DNA of 26,177 nucleotides from NCBI RefSeq assembly GCF_002015085.1, contig NZ_MUXW01000051.1, positions 5,820 through 31,996 of the forward strand, given 5' to 3'. Shown piece after piece: positions 15,366 to 22,751 of this stretch. This stretch comes from Glaesserella parasuis. Its GTDB lineage: Bacteria > Pseudomonadota > Gammaproteobacteria > Enterobacterales > Pasteurellaceae. A program made the position numbers and the translations under genes. Each line of letters begins with the position of its first letter. Position 1 is the first letter of the stretch. Under the pieces are notes generated by a model. It had not been told where the DNA came from, made no database searches, and saw only the letters and a list, made by a program, of their open reading frames with translations.

Positions 15366-16139
15366 TTAAGCGGTCGCTTCTCTTAATAATTTTTCAATTA
15401 CTCGAGAAACGGCAAAAAAGCCAAAAGTGGCAGTAACCATAGTCGCTGCACCAAAACCATTGGCACAATTCATTGTTGCAGACACTTCACAGCCCTCTCT
15501 CATTTTAGGGAAAATCAATGGCTGAGTAGAGAATACACAATCAATACCAAATTTACGTTTAGGGTTTTGGCTGAAATTATACTCTTTTCGCAATAGGCTA
15601 CGCACCTTAGACGCTAGAGGATCTTGAATAGTTTTACTTAAATCCGTGATCTGAATTTGCGTTGGATCAGTTTGCCCACCTGCACCGCCTGTGGTGATTA
15701 TCTTAATTTTATTACGCTTACAAAATGCAATTAACGCTGCTTTCACCCTAACGCTATCAATCGCATCAATCACATAATCATAATCTCTTAACAAATAATC
15801 AGTTAAATTATCCAGTGTAAGAAAATCATCAATGATCGTCACTTCACATTCAGGATTGATTTTAGCGATCCGCTCTTGCATCACTTCCGTTTTCAATTTA
15901 CCGATCTCGCCCGACATTGCGTGGATTTGGCGATTAATGTTGGTGACACAAATATCGTCCATATCAATTAAGGTTAATTTACCAATACCTGAACGAGCCA
16001 ACGCTTCCACCGCCCAAGATCCGACACCGCCAATCCCAATCACACAAATGTGCGATTGACGTAATTTGGCTAATCCTTCAGCTGTATAAAGACGACCAAT
16101 TCCGCCAAAACGTTGTTCGTAGTTGTCTATTCTTGCCAT
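15366..16139 (-). CDS. tcdA: tRNA threonylcarbamoyladenosine dehydratase
   Basis: A 257-residue E1-like (ThiF/MoeB superfamily) enzyme, TcdA (CsdL/YgdL), which uses ATP to cyclise t6A at tRNA position 37 into ct6A. The nucleotide-binding loop is IGIGGVGSW (34-42), with LIDMDDICVTNINRQ (57-71) completing the adenylation site. YDYVIDAIDSVRVKAAL is also diagnostic. There is an apparent ATP-binding arginine in NRQIH. The length is normal (E. coli 268). AAAGGA precedes ATG 16139. It lies 45 bases downstream of ndh on the same strand and may be transcribed with it. Confidence 0.94.
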   Translation of the reverse strand: MARIDNYEQRFGGIGRLYTAEGLAKLRQSHICVIGIGGVGSWAVEALARSGIGKLTLIDMDDICVTNINRQIHAMSGEIGKLKTEVMQERIAKINPECEVTIIDDFLTLDNLTDYLLRDYDYVIDAIDSVRVKAALIAFCKRNKIKIITTGGAGGQTDPTQIQITDLSKTIQDPLASKVRSLLRKEYNFSQNPKRKFGIDCVFSTQPLIFPKMREGCEVSATMNCANGFGAATMVTATFGFFAVSRVIEKLLREATA

Positions 16140-16184
16140 GTTAATCCTTTAGCTCTACATAAACTACTTCGAATTTGTTGAGGG

Positions 16185-17468
16185 TTAATGCAACTTCATC
16201 GTTGGTCTTAAAAAACGATTAATTCTACCAACCAACATAATCAACCCTGTTTTGACACAACCGTGTAGAGCCACTTGGTGCATACGATAAAGTGAAAGGT
16301 ATGCCATACGGGCGATCTTCCCTTCAATAAACATTGAGCCTTTAGTTAAATTCCCCATTAGACTACCTACTGTACCAAAACGAGAGAAAGAAATTAGCGA
16401 GCCTTTATCATCAAATATAAAAGCCTTTAAAGGTTTGTTTTCTAATTGTGCTAAGATATTTTTACCACAAACCGCTGCCATTTGATGTGCCGATTGGGCT
16501 CTAGGAGGAACAGGCTTACCATCTGCTTGTAGCAAAAAGGCACAGTCACCAATCACATAGACGTTCTCATCAGTTAATGTCTGTAAAGTATCTTTGATTG
16601 CAATTTGATTAATACGATTAGTTTCAAAGCCAAATGTTTTTGTTATTTCAGGGGCTTTAACACCTGCCGCCCAAACCATCAGATCTGCTTTAAAGTTTTC
16701 ATCATATTTAGTAACTAATCCCTCCGCAGTTGCACGAATAACAGGAGTATTGGTTAACACATCTACACCCAATGCACGTAACTCTTTAATTGCAGATGCC
16801 GATACCCTTTCTGGTAACGCAGGCAACAAGCGTTCTCCTGCTTCTAATAATGTCACCTTCAAGCTAGTATTATCTAACTTACCATATCCATAAGAATTTA
16901 AATGTTTAACCGCATTATACAGTTCTGCGGATAGTTCAATACCTGTAGCCCCGCCACCAACAACAGCGATATGAACTTCTTTTTCATTATTATTTGAAAA
17001 TTTCAAAAACAATTCCATCATACGTTTATGGAATACTTTTGCTTGCTCTGAACTGTCTAAGAAAATACAGTGTTCTGCAACACCAGGCGTATTAAAATCA
17101 TTTGAGCGACTTCCGATTGCAAGAACCAATTTATCATAGACAATGGTACGTTCCGCTACTAATAATTCCCCCGCCTCATCATAGATTGGGGCTAATACAA
17201 TGATTTTTTCTGCTGGTTTAACTTGAGTTAATGTGCCTTGACGAAATTCAAAGTGATGATTTTTCGCATGAGCACGATAACTTAAAGCATCAGTACCATC
17301 ATCTAAAGAGCCTGTTGCAACTTCATGAAGTAACGGTTTCCATAAATGGCTAATATTTTTATCCACCAAAACAATATTTGCCTTTTTCTTTTTACCTAAT
17401 TTGTTACCTAAATAAGTTGCAAGCTCTAATCCACCTGCACCGCCGCCAACGATAACGATCGTTTCCAT
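16185..17468 (-). CDS. ndh: Type II NADH dehydrogenase (NDH-2)
   Basis: A 427-residue single-subunit, non-proton-pumping NADH:quinone oxidoreductase. The FAD fold begins at once (IVIVGGGAGGLELATYLG, 4-21), and the second, NADH-binding Rossmann motif is VVGGGATGIELSAE (about 167-180). KKKKANIVLVDKN, HLWKPLLHEVATGSLD and RAQSAHQMA match E. coli Ndh almost word for word. The C-terminal amphipathic region (about 375-427, SLYRMHQVALHGCVKTGLIMLVGRINRFLRPTMKLH) anchors the enzyme to the inner membrane. CGGAG lies before ATG 17468. The promoter is probably at 17586-17614. It complements Na+- or proton-coupled NADH oxidation, with Rnf encoded nearby. Confidence 0.95.
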   Translation of the reverse strand: METIVIVGGGAGGLELATYLGNKLGKKKKANIVLVDKNISHLWKPLLHEVATGSLDDGTDALSYRAHAKNHHFEFRQGTLTQVKPAEKIIVLAPIYDEAGELLVAERTIVYDKLVLAIGSRSNDFNTPGVAEHCIFLDSSEQAKVFHKRMMELFLKFSNNNEKEVHIAVVGGGATGIELSAELYNAVKHLNSYGYGKLDNTSLKVTLLEAGERLLPALPERVSASAIKELRALGVDVLTNTPVIRATAEGLVTKYDENFKADLMVWAAGVKAPEITKTFGFETNRINQIAIKDTLQTLTDENVYVIGDCAFLLQADGKPVPPRAQSAHQMAAVCGKNILAQLENKPLKAFIFDDKGSLISFSRFGTVGSLMGNLTKGSMFIEGKIARMAYLSLYRMHQVALHGCVKTGLIMLVGRINRFLRPTMKLH

Positions 17469-17585
17469 TGTTTGCTCCGAAATGAATAAATATTAAAACT
17501 AAAGGCATTCTAAACCTTAGCTACTGAATGATCTAGGTAGATTTACAAATTATTTCAGTGGAATAAATAAATAGATAGATATTTG

Positions 17586-17614
17586 ATAAGTTTTGCACAG
17601 GCAAATGATGTCAA
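17586..17614 (-). promoter_or_regulatory. Probable ndh promoter with inverted repeat in spacer
   Basis: On the minus strand a perfect -35 TTGACA (17609-17614) is followed by a 17-base spacer and a poor -10 ACTTAT (17586-17591). The spacer contains the inverted repeat TTTGC-N4-GCAAA (17592-17605), well placed for a repressor. The factor is unknown. Confidence 0.45.
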
Positions 17615-17768
17615 GTAAAAAAAGGTGAAAAAATCTAATTTTTTTTACATTTAACCTCTAGCCAAAATATAACCTATTGATTTTTAAACAAAAGCTATTT
17701 TATAAGCAATCGTAAAGAGGGAGGAAAAACCCTATGAATTATCAAGGGTTTGGCGTGTTTTAAAAAAG

Positions 17769-17803
17769 TAATCCACAAAGTTATCCACAGGCTTTGTGGA
17801 TAG
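17769..17803. other. DnaA-box cluster forming a hairpin / likely terminator
   Basis: A perfect DnaA box TTATCCACA (17781-17789) sits in the loop of a 10-bp stem (17771-17780 with 17792-17801). Both stem arms are themselves near-boxes (TAATCCACA 17769-17777; reverse CTATCCACA 17795-17803). On the minus strand the stem is followed by TACTTTTTT, so it may serve as terminator of the methyltransferase transcript. Confidence 0.55.
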
Positions 17804-17811
17804 AAAAAGCC

Positions 17812-18561
17812 TTATTTTTTCACTGATTTTATGAACAGTAATGGGGGGCGATGTTGAAGATCTTTAAATTCGTTGTGCCATTCAACTTGATCGGCAAGCA
17901 TAGGCTCTTCCACTTGCTCAATGGTGAAATTGCTTTGAATAAGGGTATTTAAAATGGTGGCGGTAGTGCGGTGGTAAGTTTTAAAAGATTGCTGAAACCA
18001 ATTACGATCACGCTCACCTTCATCACGGTAATAATTTAAGCGGTATGCGACTTGTTGCCTATTGATTTTTTCCCAACGCTCACCTTCTTTAAAACAAGTT
18101 ACAATCGGGTGTTCTTGCGAAAAAATCAGTTGCCCTTGTGGTTTTAATTTGGCAGAAATCTGCGTTAATAAGGAAGATAAATCTTTTATATAATGAAAAG
18201 CAAAAGAGCTTGTCACCAGATCAAAATAGCTTTCTGCTATGGTGGATAAGGCTTCCATCGGTAAGCAATAAAAACGGTAAGCGGCCGGATCTACGCTATT
18301 TTTTGCAAAATCTTTTTCAGCTTGTTCAAGCATAGATTGAGATAAATCTAAGCCTACAACCTGTTTCGCCCCCATTGCCATATAATGCAACAAATGGCCA
18401 CCAGCCCCGCAACCTAAATCCAGCACTTTTTTTCCGTTCAGATCAGGTAAAAGCGAAAACATCGTAGGCTTTTCCACCACTTCATTTAGGCTTATCGGAT
18501 TTTCACGCAGTTTAAGATAGCGTTCAAAGAAAATCGGGTTGTCGTAGATGCTGGTTTTCAT
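17812..18561 (-). CDS. Class I SAM-dependent methyltransferase, substrate unknown
   Basis: A protein of about 249 residues with a Rossmann-type methyltransferase core. Motif I is VLDLGCGAGGHLLHY (46-60), the acidic end of strand 2 is VVGLDLSQSML, and the post-motif DLVTSSFAFHYIKDL resembles Methyltransf_11/25 domains. A C-terminal part (about 150-249) with a KTYHRTTATILNTLI segment is typical of small-molecule methyltransferases such as UbiE/BioC relatives, but the substrate cannot be named. A TTG at 18567 could also start it; ATG 18561 is preferred. It lies 20 bases after lpxM as the last gene of the rnf-lpxM block, and the hairpin 17771-17801 may end the transcript. Confidence 0.82.
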   Translation of the reverse strand: MKTSIYDNPIFFERYLKLRENPISLNEVVEKPTMFSLLPDLNGKKVLDLGCGAGGHLLHYMAMGAKQVVGLDLSQSMLEQAEKDFAKNSVDPAAYRFYCLPMEALSTIAESYFDLVTSSFAFHYIKDLSSLLTQISAKLKPQGQLIFSQEHPIVTCFKEGERWEKINRQQVAYRLNYYRDEGERDRNWFQQSFKTYHRTTATILNTLIQSNFTIEQVEEPMLADQVEWHNEFKDLQHRPPLLFIKSVKK

Positions 18562-18581
18562 TTGCAAAAATCTCTCAAATC

Positions 18582-19532
18582 CTACCGCTTGTAAATATCT
18601 TCACCATCACGGCGAGTTTTCAAGATACGCAAGATCCAGACATATTGCTCTGGATTTTTTGGCACAAAGTACTCAATCACTTCGTTCATTTGCCGTGCCG
18701 ACTGTTGCTCATCACCTGCAAATTCAAGCGGTGGCAAAATTTCAATTTGATACACGCCTTTTTCCGCATTGTAAATCGGGAACATTGGGATCACCACTGC
18801 ACTTGCCACACGAGCCATTTTCGCTAGCCCTGGCAATGTTGCTTTTTCAGTCGCAAAAAATGGCACATACACACTCAAGGCTTCACCGAAGTCTTCATCG
18901 GGCAAAAAATAACCCAAACACCCTTTACGCACATCATTTAAAAAGGGTTTAATCCCATTTTGACGGGTATGCATTTTGCCGCCAAAACGTTCGCGAGTGC
19001 GATTCCAAAGCCAATCGACAAGGGGATTATGATGTGGGTTATACATTGAAACCATTGGCATTCCGTAGGTATGCATAATAATCCCCGACGCATCAATCGA
19101 CCAAGTATGTGGCACGAGTAAAATCACGTTTTTACCGTTCGCTCTCGCTTCTCGTACAATATCCAAACCTGAAAACTCACTACGTTTTTGAATATGTTCA
19201 ACAGAACGCAACGCAATTTCACCAATTCCTAACATCGTTTGAGCGACAGTAATAAACATTTTTTCAATCACATCTGACCGCTTCTCTTCCGGCCAATCAG
19301 GAAAACAGTAGCGTAAATTGCTATCCGCTCGATGATATTGCTTTTTCCCTTTCAGCTTTTTAGCAACGATTTTTCCTACCCAGGTCGCCAGCTTATCACG
19401 CCAACGAAATGGCACATAAGCCAAGATCACTAGTCCCAACATTCCTAGCCAAATTCCCCAATATTTCGGGTGTAAAAAGGCTTTTTGAAACTGATGTTGA
19501 TAACCTACTCGATATGTTTCACGTTCTGACAT
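18582..19532 (-). CDS. lpxM: Lipid A late acyltransferase LpxM
   Basis: A 316-residue LpxL/LpxM-family acyltransferase that adds a secondary acyl chain to Kdo2-lipid A at the inner membrane. An N-terminal helix (about 25-42, YWGIWLGMLGLVILAYVPFRWRD) anchors it. The HX4D catalytic motif is PHTWSID (His142, Asp147). RFGGKMHTRQNGIKPFLNDVRKG and GYFLPDEDFGE follow E. coli LpxM (MsbB) rather than LpxL. It starts nine bases after rnfE on the same strand, so it is probably expressed with the rnf genes. A DNA uptake core (18584-18592) overlaps its last codons. Chain specificity (myristoyl or other) cannot be read from sequence. Confidence 0.92.
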   Translation of the reverse strand: MSERETYRVGYQHQFQKAFLHPKYWGIWLGMLGLVILAYVPFRWRDKLATWVGKIVAKKLKGKKQYHRADSNLRYCFPDWPEEKRSDVIEKMFITVAQTMLGIGEIALRSVEHIQKRSEFSGLDIVREARANGKNVILLVPHTWSIDASGIIMHTYGMPMVSMYNPHHNPLVDWLWNRTRERFGGKMHTRQNGIKPFLNDVRKGCLGYFLPDEDFGEALSVYVPFFATEKATLPGLAKMARVASAVVIPMFPIYNAEKGVYQIEILPPLEFAGDEQQSARQMNEVIEYFVPKNPEQYVWILRILKTRRDGEDIYKR

Positions 19533-19541
19533 TCTTTTGCC

Positions 19542-20231
19542 CTATTTCTTACGGTCGATAATATTTTTCACCGCCAAAATCAATCCCAAACCAATAAATG
19601 CCCCAGGTGGTAAAATGGCTAATAGCAAGCCTGAATCTAAATGTAGCAGATCCATTCTTAAGGCTTTTGCCCAACTGCCTAGCAATAAATCCAAGCCGTC
19701 AAACAGTGTACCGTTACCAATAATTTCTCGTATCGCCCCAAGCACCACAAGGCTTAACGTCATCCCCAACCCCATCGCAAAGCCATCAAAAGCTGAATGG
19801 GCGATACTATTTTTGGAGGCAAAGGCTTCCGCCCGACCGATGACAATACAGTTTGTCACAATCAACGGCACGAAAATACCCAAAGATTGATACACAGGAA
19901 AAGCAAAGGCATTCATTAACAACTGAATAGTCGTCACCGCAGTTGCAATAATCATCACATAAATCGGAATACGGATATCGTGCGGAATAACCTTACGGAA
20001 CAAGGAAATGATCGTATTTGTAATGGTCAAAACCAATAAGGTTGCCAATCCTAAGCCCAAGGCATTTGTGATATTATTCGACACCGCCAACAACGGACAC
20101 AATCCAAGTAGCTGAACTAAAGTCGAGTTATTTGTCCATACACCTTGCGTAAATAAATTTTTCCAAACTGAAGATTTTGCTTCGGCTGTCGTTTCTTCAA
20201 TTTGAGTAATAGGGATTTGGGTTTCTTGCAT
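19542..20231 (-). CDS. rnfE: Electron transport complex subunit RnfE
   Basis: A 229-residue integral membrane subunit of the Rnf (Rsx) complex, which couples electron transfer between ferredoxin and NAD to ion transport, or in E. coli serves to reduce SoxR. The pattern is NSTLVQLLGLCPLLAVSNNITNALGLGLATL, then repeated hydrophobic helices (six in the family) and the conserved VTNCIVIGRAEAFASKN. RnfE and RnfA are homologous with opposite topology; the paired LGLCPLLAVSN / LGLCPFMGVSKK motifs in the two proteins show this here. It starts 21 bases after rnfG. In Haemophilus nth normally follows rnfE; here lpxM does. Confidence 0.94.
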   Translation of the reverse strand: MQETQIPITQIEETTAEAKSSVWKNLFTQGVWTNNSTLVQLLGLCPLLAVSNNITNALGLGLATLLVLTITNTIISLFRKVIPHDIRIPIYVMIIATAVTTIQLLMNAFAFPVYQSLGIFVPLIVTNCIVIGRAEAFASKNSIAHSAFDGFAMGLGMTLSLVVLGAIREIIGNGTLFDGLDLLLGSWAKALRMDLLHLDSGLLLAILPPGAFIGLGLILAVKNIIDRKK

Positions 20232-20252
20232 ATTTTATCTCTAAATTTTTCA

Positions 20253-20885
20253 TTATTTACAACTCAAAAAACCTTCCACCATTTCAGGCTTTTGCTTTAA
20301 CTGAGTAATCACCCATTTTGCACTTTGGCGAACATTATTCACCACCGCTCTTGGTGTAATGGTCGCACCAGTAAATTGATCGAAGGTACCACCGTCTTTT
20401 TTTACCGCCCATTCGCCTTCATTCTCTAAGCTAAATTTGCGGTTGGTGAAGCTGTAAATCCAATCGCTAATACGCGTTTCAATCTTATCGCCTAGCCCCG
20501 GCGTTTCTTTATGAGCAAGGGTTCGTACACCTAATACCGTGCCGTCAGGCTGAATACCCATCAACAGCTCTATATTGCCCGAATAGCCGTCTGGAGCGGT
20601 GGCTTGAATGGCGTAAGCGGTCAGATCCGAGCCTTTTTTTGCCATATAGATTTTATTTAAAAACGGCGCTTCAGGAAGTTTAACCACTTTGCAAGTTGCT
20701 AATAGATCATTATCAAAATGTACTTGTGGCACAACTTCTAATAATAATTGCCGTTGCTGTTCTGCCGTAACCGCATCAATTCGACTTTTAGTCAGCAGAT
20801 AAACGCCCGTCGAAACCGCCGTACATAGTAAGGCTATCGCCCCTAAAATCAGGGCGTAACGTGTGGTAATCACTGATGTTTTCAT
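20253..20885 (-). CDS. rnfG: Electron transport complex subunit RnfG
   Basis: A 210-residue FMN-binding subunit. One N-terminal membrane helix (about 9-31) leads into a periplasmic domain. The covalent flavin site is FTGATITPRAVV (171-182), with Thr175 expected to carry FMN through a phosphoester bond added by ApbE. ETPGLGDKI (127-135) is also conserved. The start codon overlaps the rnfD stop by four bases (ATGA), indicating coupled translation and a one-to-one stoichiometry. Confidence 0.94.
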   Translation of the reverse strand: MKTSVITTRYALILGAIALLCTAVSTGVYLLTKSRIDAVTAEQQRQLLLEVVPQVHFDNDLLATCKVVKLPEAPFLNKIYMAKKGSDLTAYAIQATAPDGYSGNIELLMGIQPDGTVLGVRTLAHKETPGLGDKIETRISDWIYSFTNRKFSLENEGEWAVKKDGGTFDQFTGATITPRAVVNNVRQSAKWVITQLKQKPEMVEGFLSCK

Positions 20886-21949
20886 TGTTTCCGTCCTAAT
20901 TTTGTGCCGTATAAACGAGGCTGAGTATAGTGGTCGATTAACGGCACACAGATGTTTGCCAACAACACCGCAAACGCCACGCCGTCAGGGTAGTTGCCAT
21001 AATAACGAATGAAATAAATCAACAAACCGACCAACGCCCCGAAAATCAGTTTGCCTTTTGGCGTGATTGAAGCGGTGACAGGATCGGTTGCAATAAAGAA
21101 TGCCCCGAACATCATCGCCCCACTAAATAACTGGGCTTGAGCCGTCCAACGAGCCGTTTCTGACACAAAATCTGTCGCAAAGCTCAACAAGGCAAAAGCC
21201 CCCAACATCGCAACAGGAATTTGCCAATGAATAATTCGCTTATAAATCAATAACAAACCACCAAGCAAAAAGGCTAAATTCACTTGCCCCCAACCGCCGA
21301 GCAACACATCTGCAAAAAGTTTGTCTAACTGAATACCTAAGGTCACATTATCTTTAATGCTACTCATAGCCTGTTTTGAGCCGTCTAACACTGTGGCAGA
21401 CGACACGCCATCGACACTTTGAATAAGTTGATGAACGTTAAAGCCGTCCGTGGTGACATTTGCAAAAATCAGCGAAAAACTATCCGCTAACGTCGGTGGC
21501 TCATTTAATAACGCCAAAGGAGGCAACCACGCCGTCATTTGCACAGGGAATGACACCAACAACAACGCATAGCCAATCATTGCAGGGTTAAATAAATTCT
21601 GCCCCAAACCGCCATAAACGTGCTTTGCCAGCAACAACGCCACAATCACGCCAATCACAATTACCCAATAAGGTGCATAGGGCGGAATAGCCATCGCCAA
21701 AATCAATGCTGTCAAAATCCCCGATAAATCCGCCAAATAGAAAGCGGTCGCTTTACCACGCAATTTTGCAACGGCAATTTCAATCACCACAGCCAAGCCA
21801 ATCGCCAAGCTCGCCTGAATGAATACCCCGTAACCAAAAAAATACCACTGCACCACTAATGCAGGCAACATAGCACCAACCACCCACAGCATAAAATTTG
21901 CTGTCAAGTTGTTGGAATGCGTGTGGGGGGAACTGATCATTTTAAACAT
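20882..21949 (-). CDS. rnfD: Electron transport complex subunit RnfD
   Basis: A 355-residue polytopic membrane subunit with about nine to ten helices. The signature YGGLGQNLFNPAMIGYALLLVSFPVQMT (112-139) and FFIATDPVTASITPKGKLIFG match RnfD/NqrB. The flavin-attachment segment is GVSSATVLDG, with Thr186 the likely covalent FMN site. A TTG at 21952 is in frame, but ATG 21949 with GGAAA upstream is preferred. It begins 30 bases after the UPF0126 gene that interrupts the usual rnfC-rnfD junction. Confidence 0.93.
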   Translation of the reverse strand: MFKMISSPHTHSNNLTANFMLWVVGAMLPALVVQWYFFGYGVFIQASLAIGLAVVIEIAVAKLRGKATAFYLADLSGILTALILAMAIPPYAPYWVIVIGVIVALLLAKHVYGGLGQNLFNPAMIGYALLLVSFPVQMTAWLPPLALLNEPPTLADSFSLIFANVTTDGFNVHQLIQSVDGVSSATVLDGSKQAMSSIKDNVTLGIQLDKLFADVLLGGWGQVNLAFLLGGLLLIYKRIIHWQIPVAMLGAFALLSFATDFVSETARWTAQAQLFSGAMMFGAFFIATDPVTASITPKGKLIFGALVGLLIYFIRYYGNYPDGVAFAVLLANICVPLIDHYTQPRLYGTKLGRKQ

Positions 21950-21979
21950 CAAATGTTTCCTTTATATCGTCTAAATTTG

Positions 21980-22612
21980 CTAAATCTTCGGCAAATGCAT
22001 ATTAAATTTAATCGTGAGCATTCGGATTGCAATGACCGTCGTTACCGTTGCCACATCAATCCAATTACTTTCAAACCCAGCATCACGGAACAAAATAAAA
22101 ATAATACCGCCAACAAGACTTGCGGTCACATACACTTCTTTTTGTAAAATGACCGGCACTTCGTTGCGTAAAATATCCCGAATAAGCCCACCAAAACAGC
22201 CTGTTACACCGCCTAATGCAACACAAATTAACGGATGCAAGCCAAAATCCAGCCCTTTTTGCACACCAATTACAGTAAACACCCCCAACCCAATCGCATC
22301 AAAAATCAACAAGCCTTTTTTCCAATAATCACGGTCGATCTGATTTTTCAAAATTGCCACAATCACTACCGCCACTGAAATCATCAGCACATAAATCGGC
22401 TGTTTCATCCAAAACACAGGGGTACTGCTAATCATCACATCTCGCAAGGTTCCACCGCCCACGCCTGTCACAAAAGCTAATACAAACATACCGAAAATAT
22501 CCATTTTGTGCTGGCGTGCCGCAATCGCCCCTGAAATCGCAAAAACAATAGTACCAATCAAGTCTTGAATAAACAAAAACGACCACGGAAATGGGGGAAA
22601 TAATTCGTTCAT
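21980..22612 (-). CDS. UPF0126 / TRIC-like membrane protein (YicG/YadS type)
   Basis: A 210-residue integral membrane protein of the UPF0126 family, whose members share the fold of trimeric intracellular cation (TRIC) channels. Two homologous halves are visible, each with a Gly-rich kinked helix: DLIGTIVFAISGAIAARQ... VTGVGGGTLRDVM and DAIGLGVFTVIGVQKG... VTGCFGGLIRDIL. Seven hydrophobic segments are expected. Physiological substrate is unsettled; members have been linked to cation or glycine transport. AAGGA seven bases before ATG 22612 supports the start. It is inserted between rnfC and rnfD, flanked upstream by the inverted repeat 22670-22747, and shares the rnf orientation, so it should be co-expressed. 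Confidence 0.9.
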   Translation of the reverse strand: MNELFPPFPWSFLFIQDLIGTIVFAISGAIAARQHKMDIFGMFVLAFVTGVGGGTLRDVMISSTPVFWMKQPIYVLMISVAVVIVAILKNQIDRDYWKKGLLIFDAIGLGVFTVIGVQKGLDFGLHPLICVALGGVTGCFGGLIRDILRNEVPVILQKEVYVTASLVGGIIFILFRDAGFESNWIDVATVTTVIAIRMLTIKFNMHLPKI

Positions 22613-22669
22613 TTGTGTTCCTTAATTATTAGTTCATTTACTTGTGTCACTTTCATAACAATAATATAT

Positions 22670-22747
22670 GTAGGGACACACTGCGTGTGTCCGTAAATCA
22701 ACGTTGTGGGGGTTTAACTAATGCGGACACACGCAGTGTGTCCCTAC
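22670..22747. repeat. Perfect 24-bp inverted-repeat element between rnfC and UPF0126 gene
   Basis: Bases 22670-22693 and 22724-22747 are perfect reverse complements (24 bp) separated by 30 bases. Each arm also contains its own palindrome (GGACACAC-TGC-GTGTGTCC), so the element can fold as one long hairpin or two short ones. It lies four bases after the rnfC stop. It looks like a dispersed intergenic repeat or miniature element. Confidence 0.85.
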
Positions 22748-22751
22748 TATG

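Larger units (their letters stand above)
17469..17811. other. ndh upstream region / methyltransferase downstream region
   Basis: These 343 bases lack a gene. They hold the probable ndh promoter (17586-17614), a 7-bp hairpin at 17727-17751 (AAACCCT/AGGGTTT) followed on the minus strand by a T run, and the DnaA-box-like hairpin 17769-17803. Confidence 0.6.
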
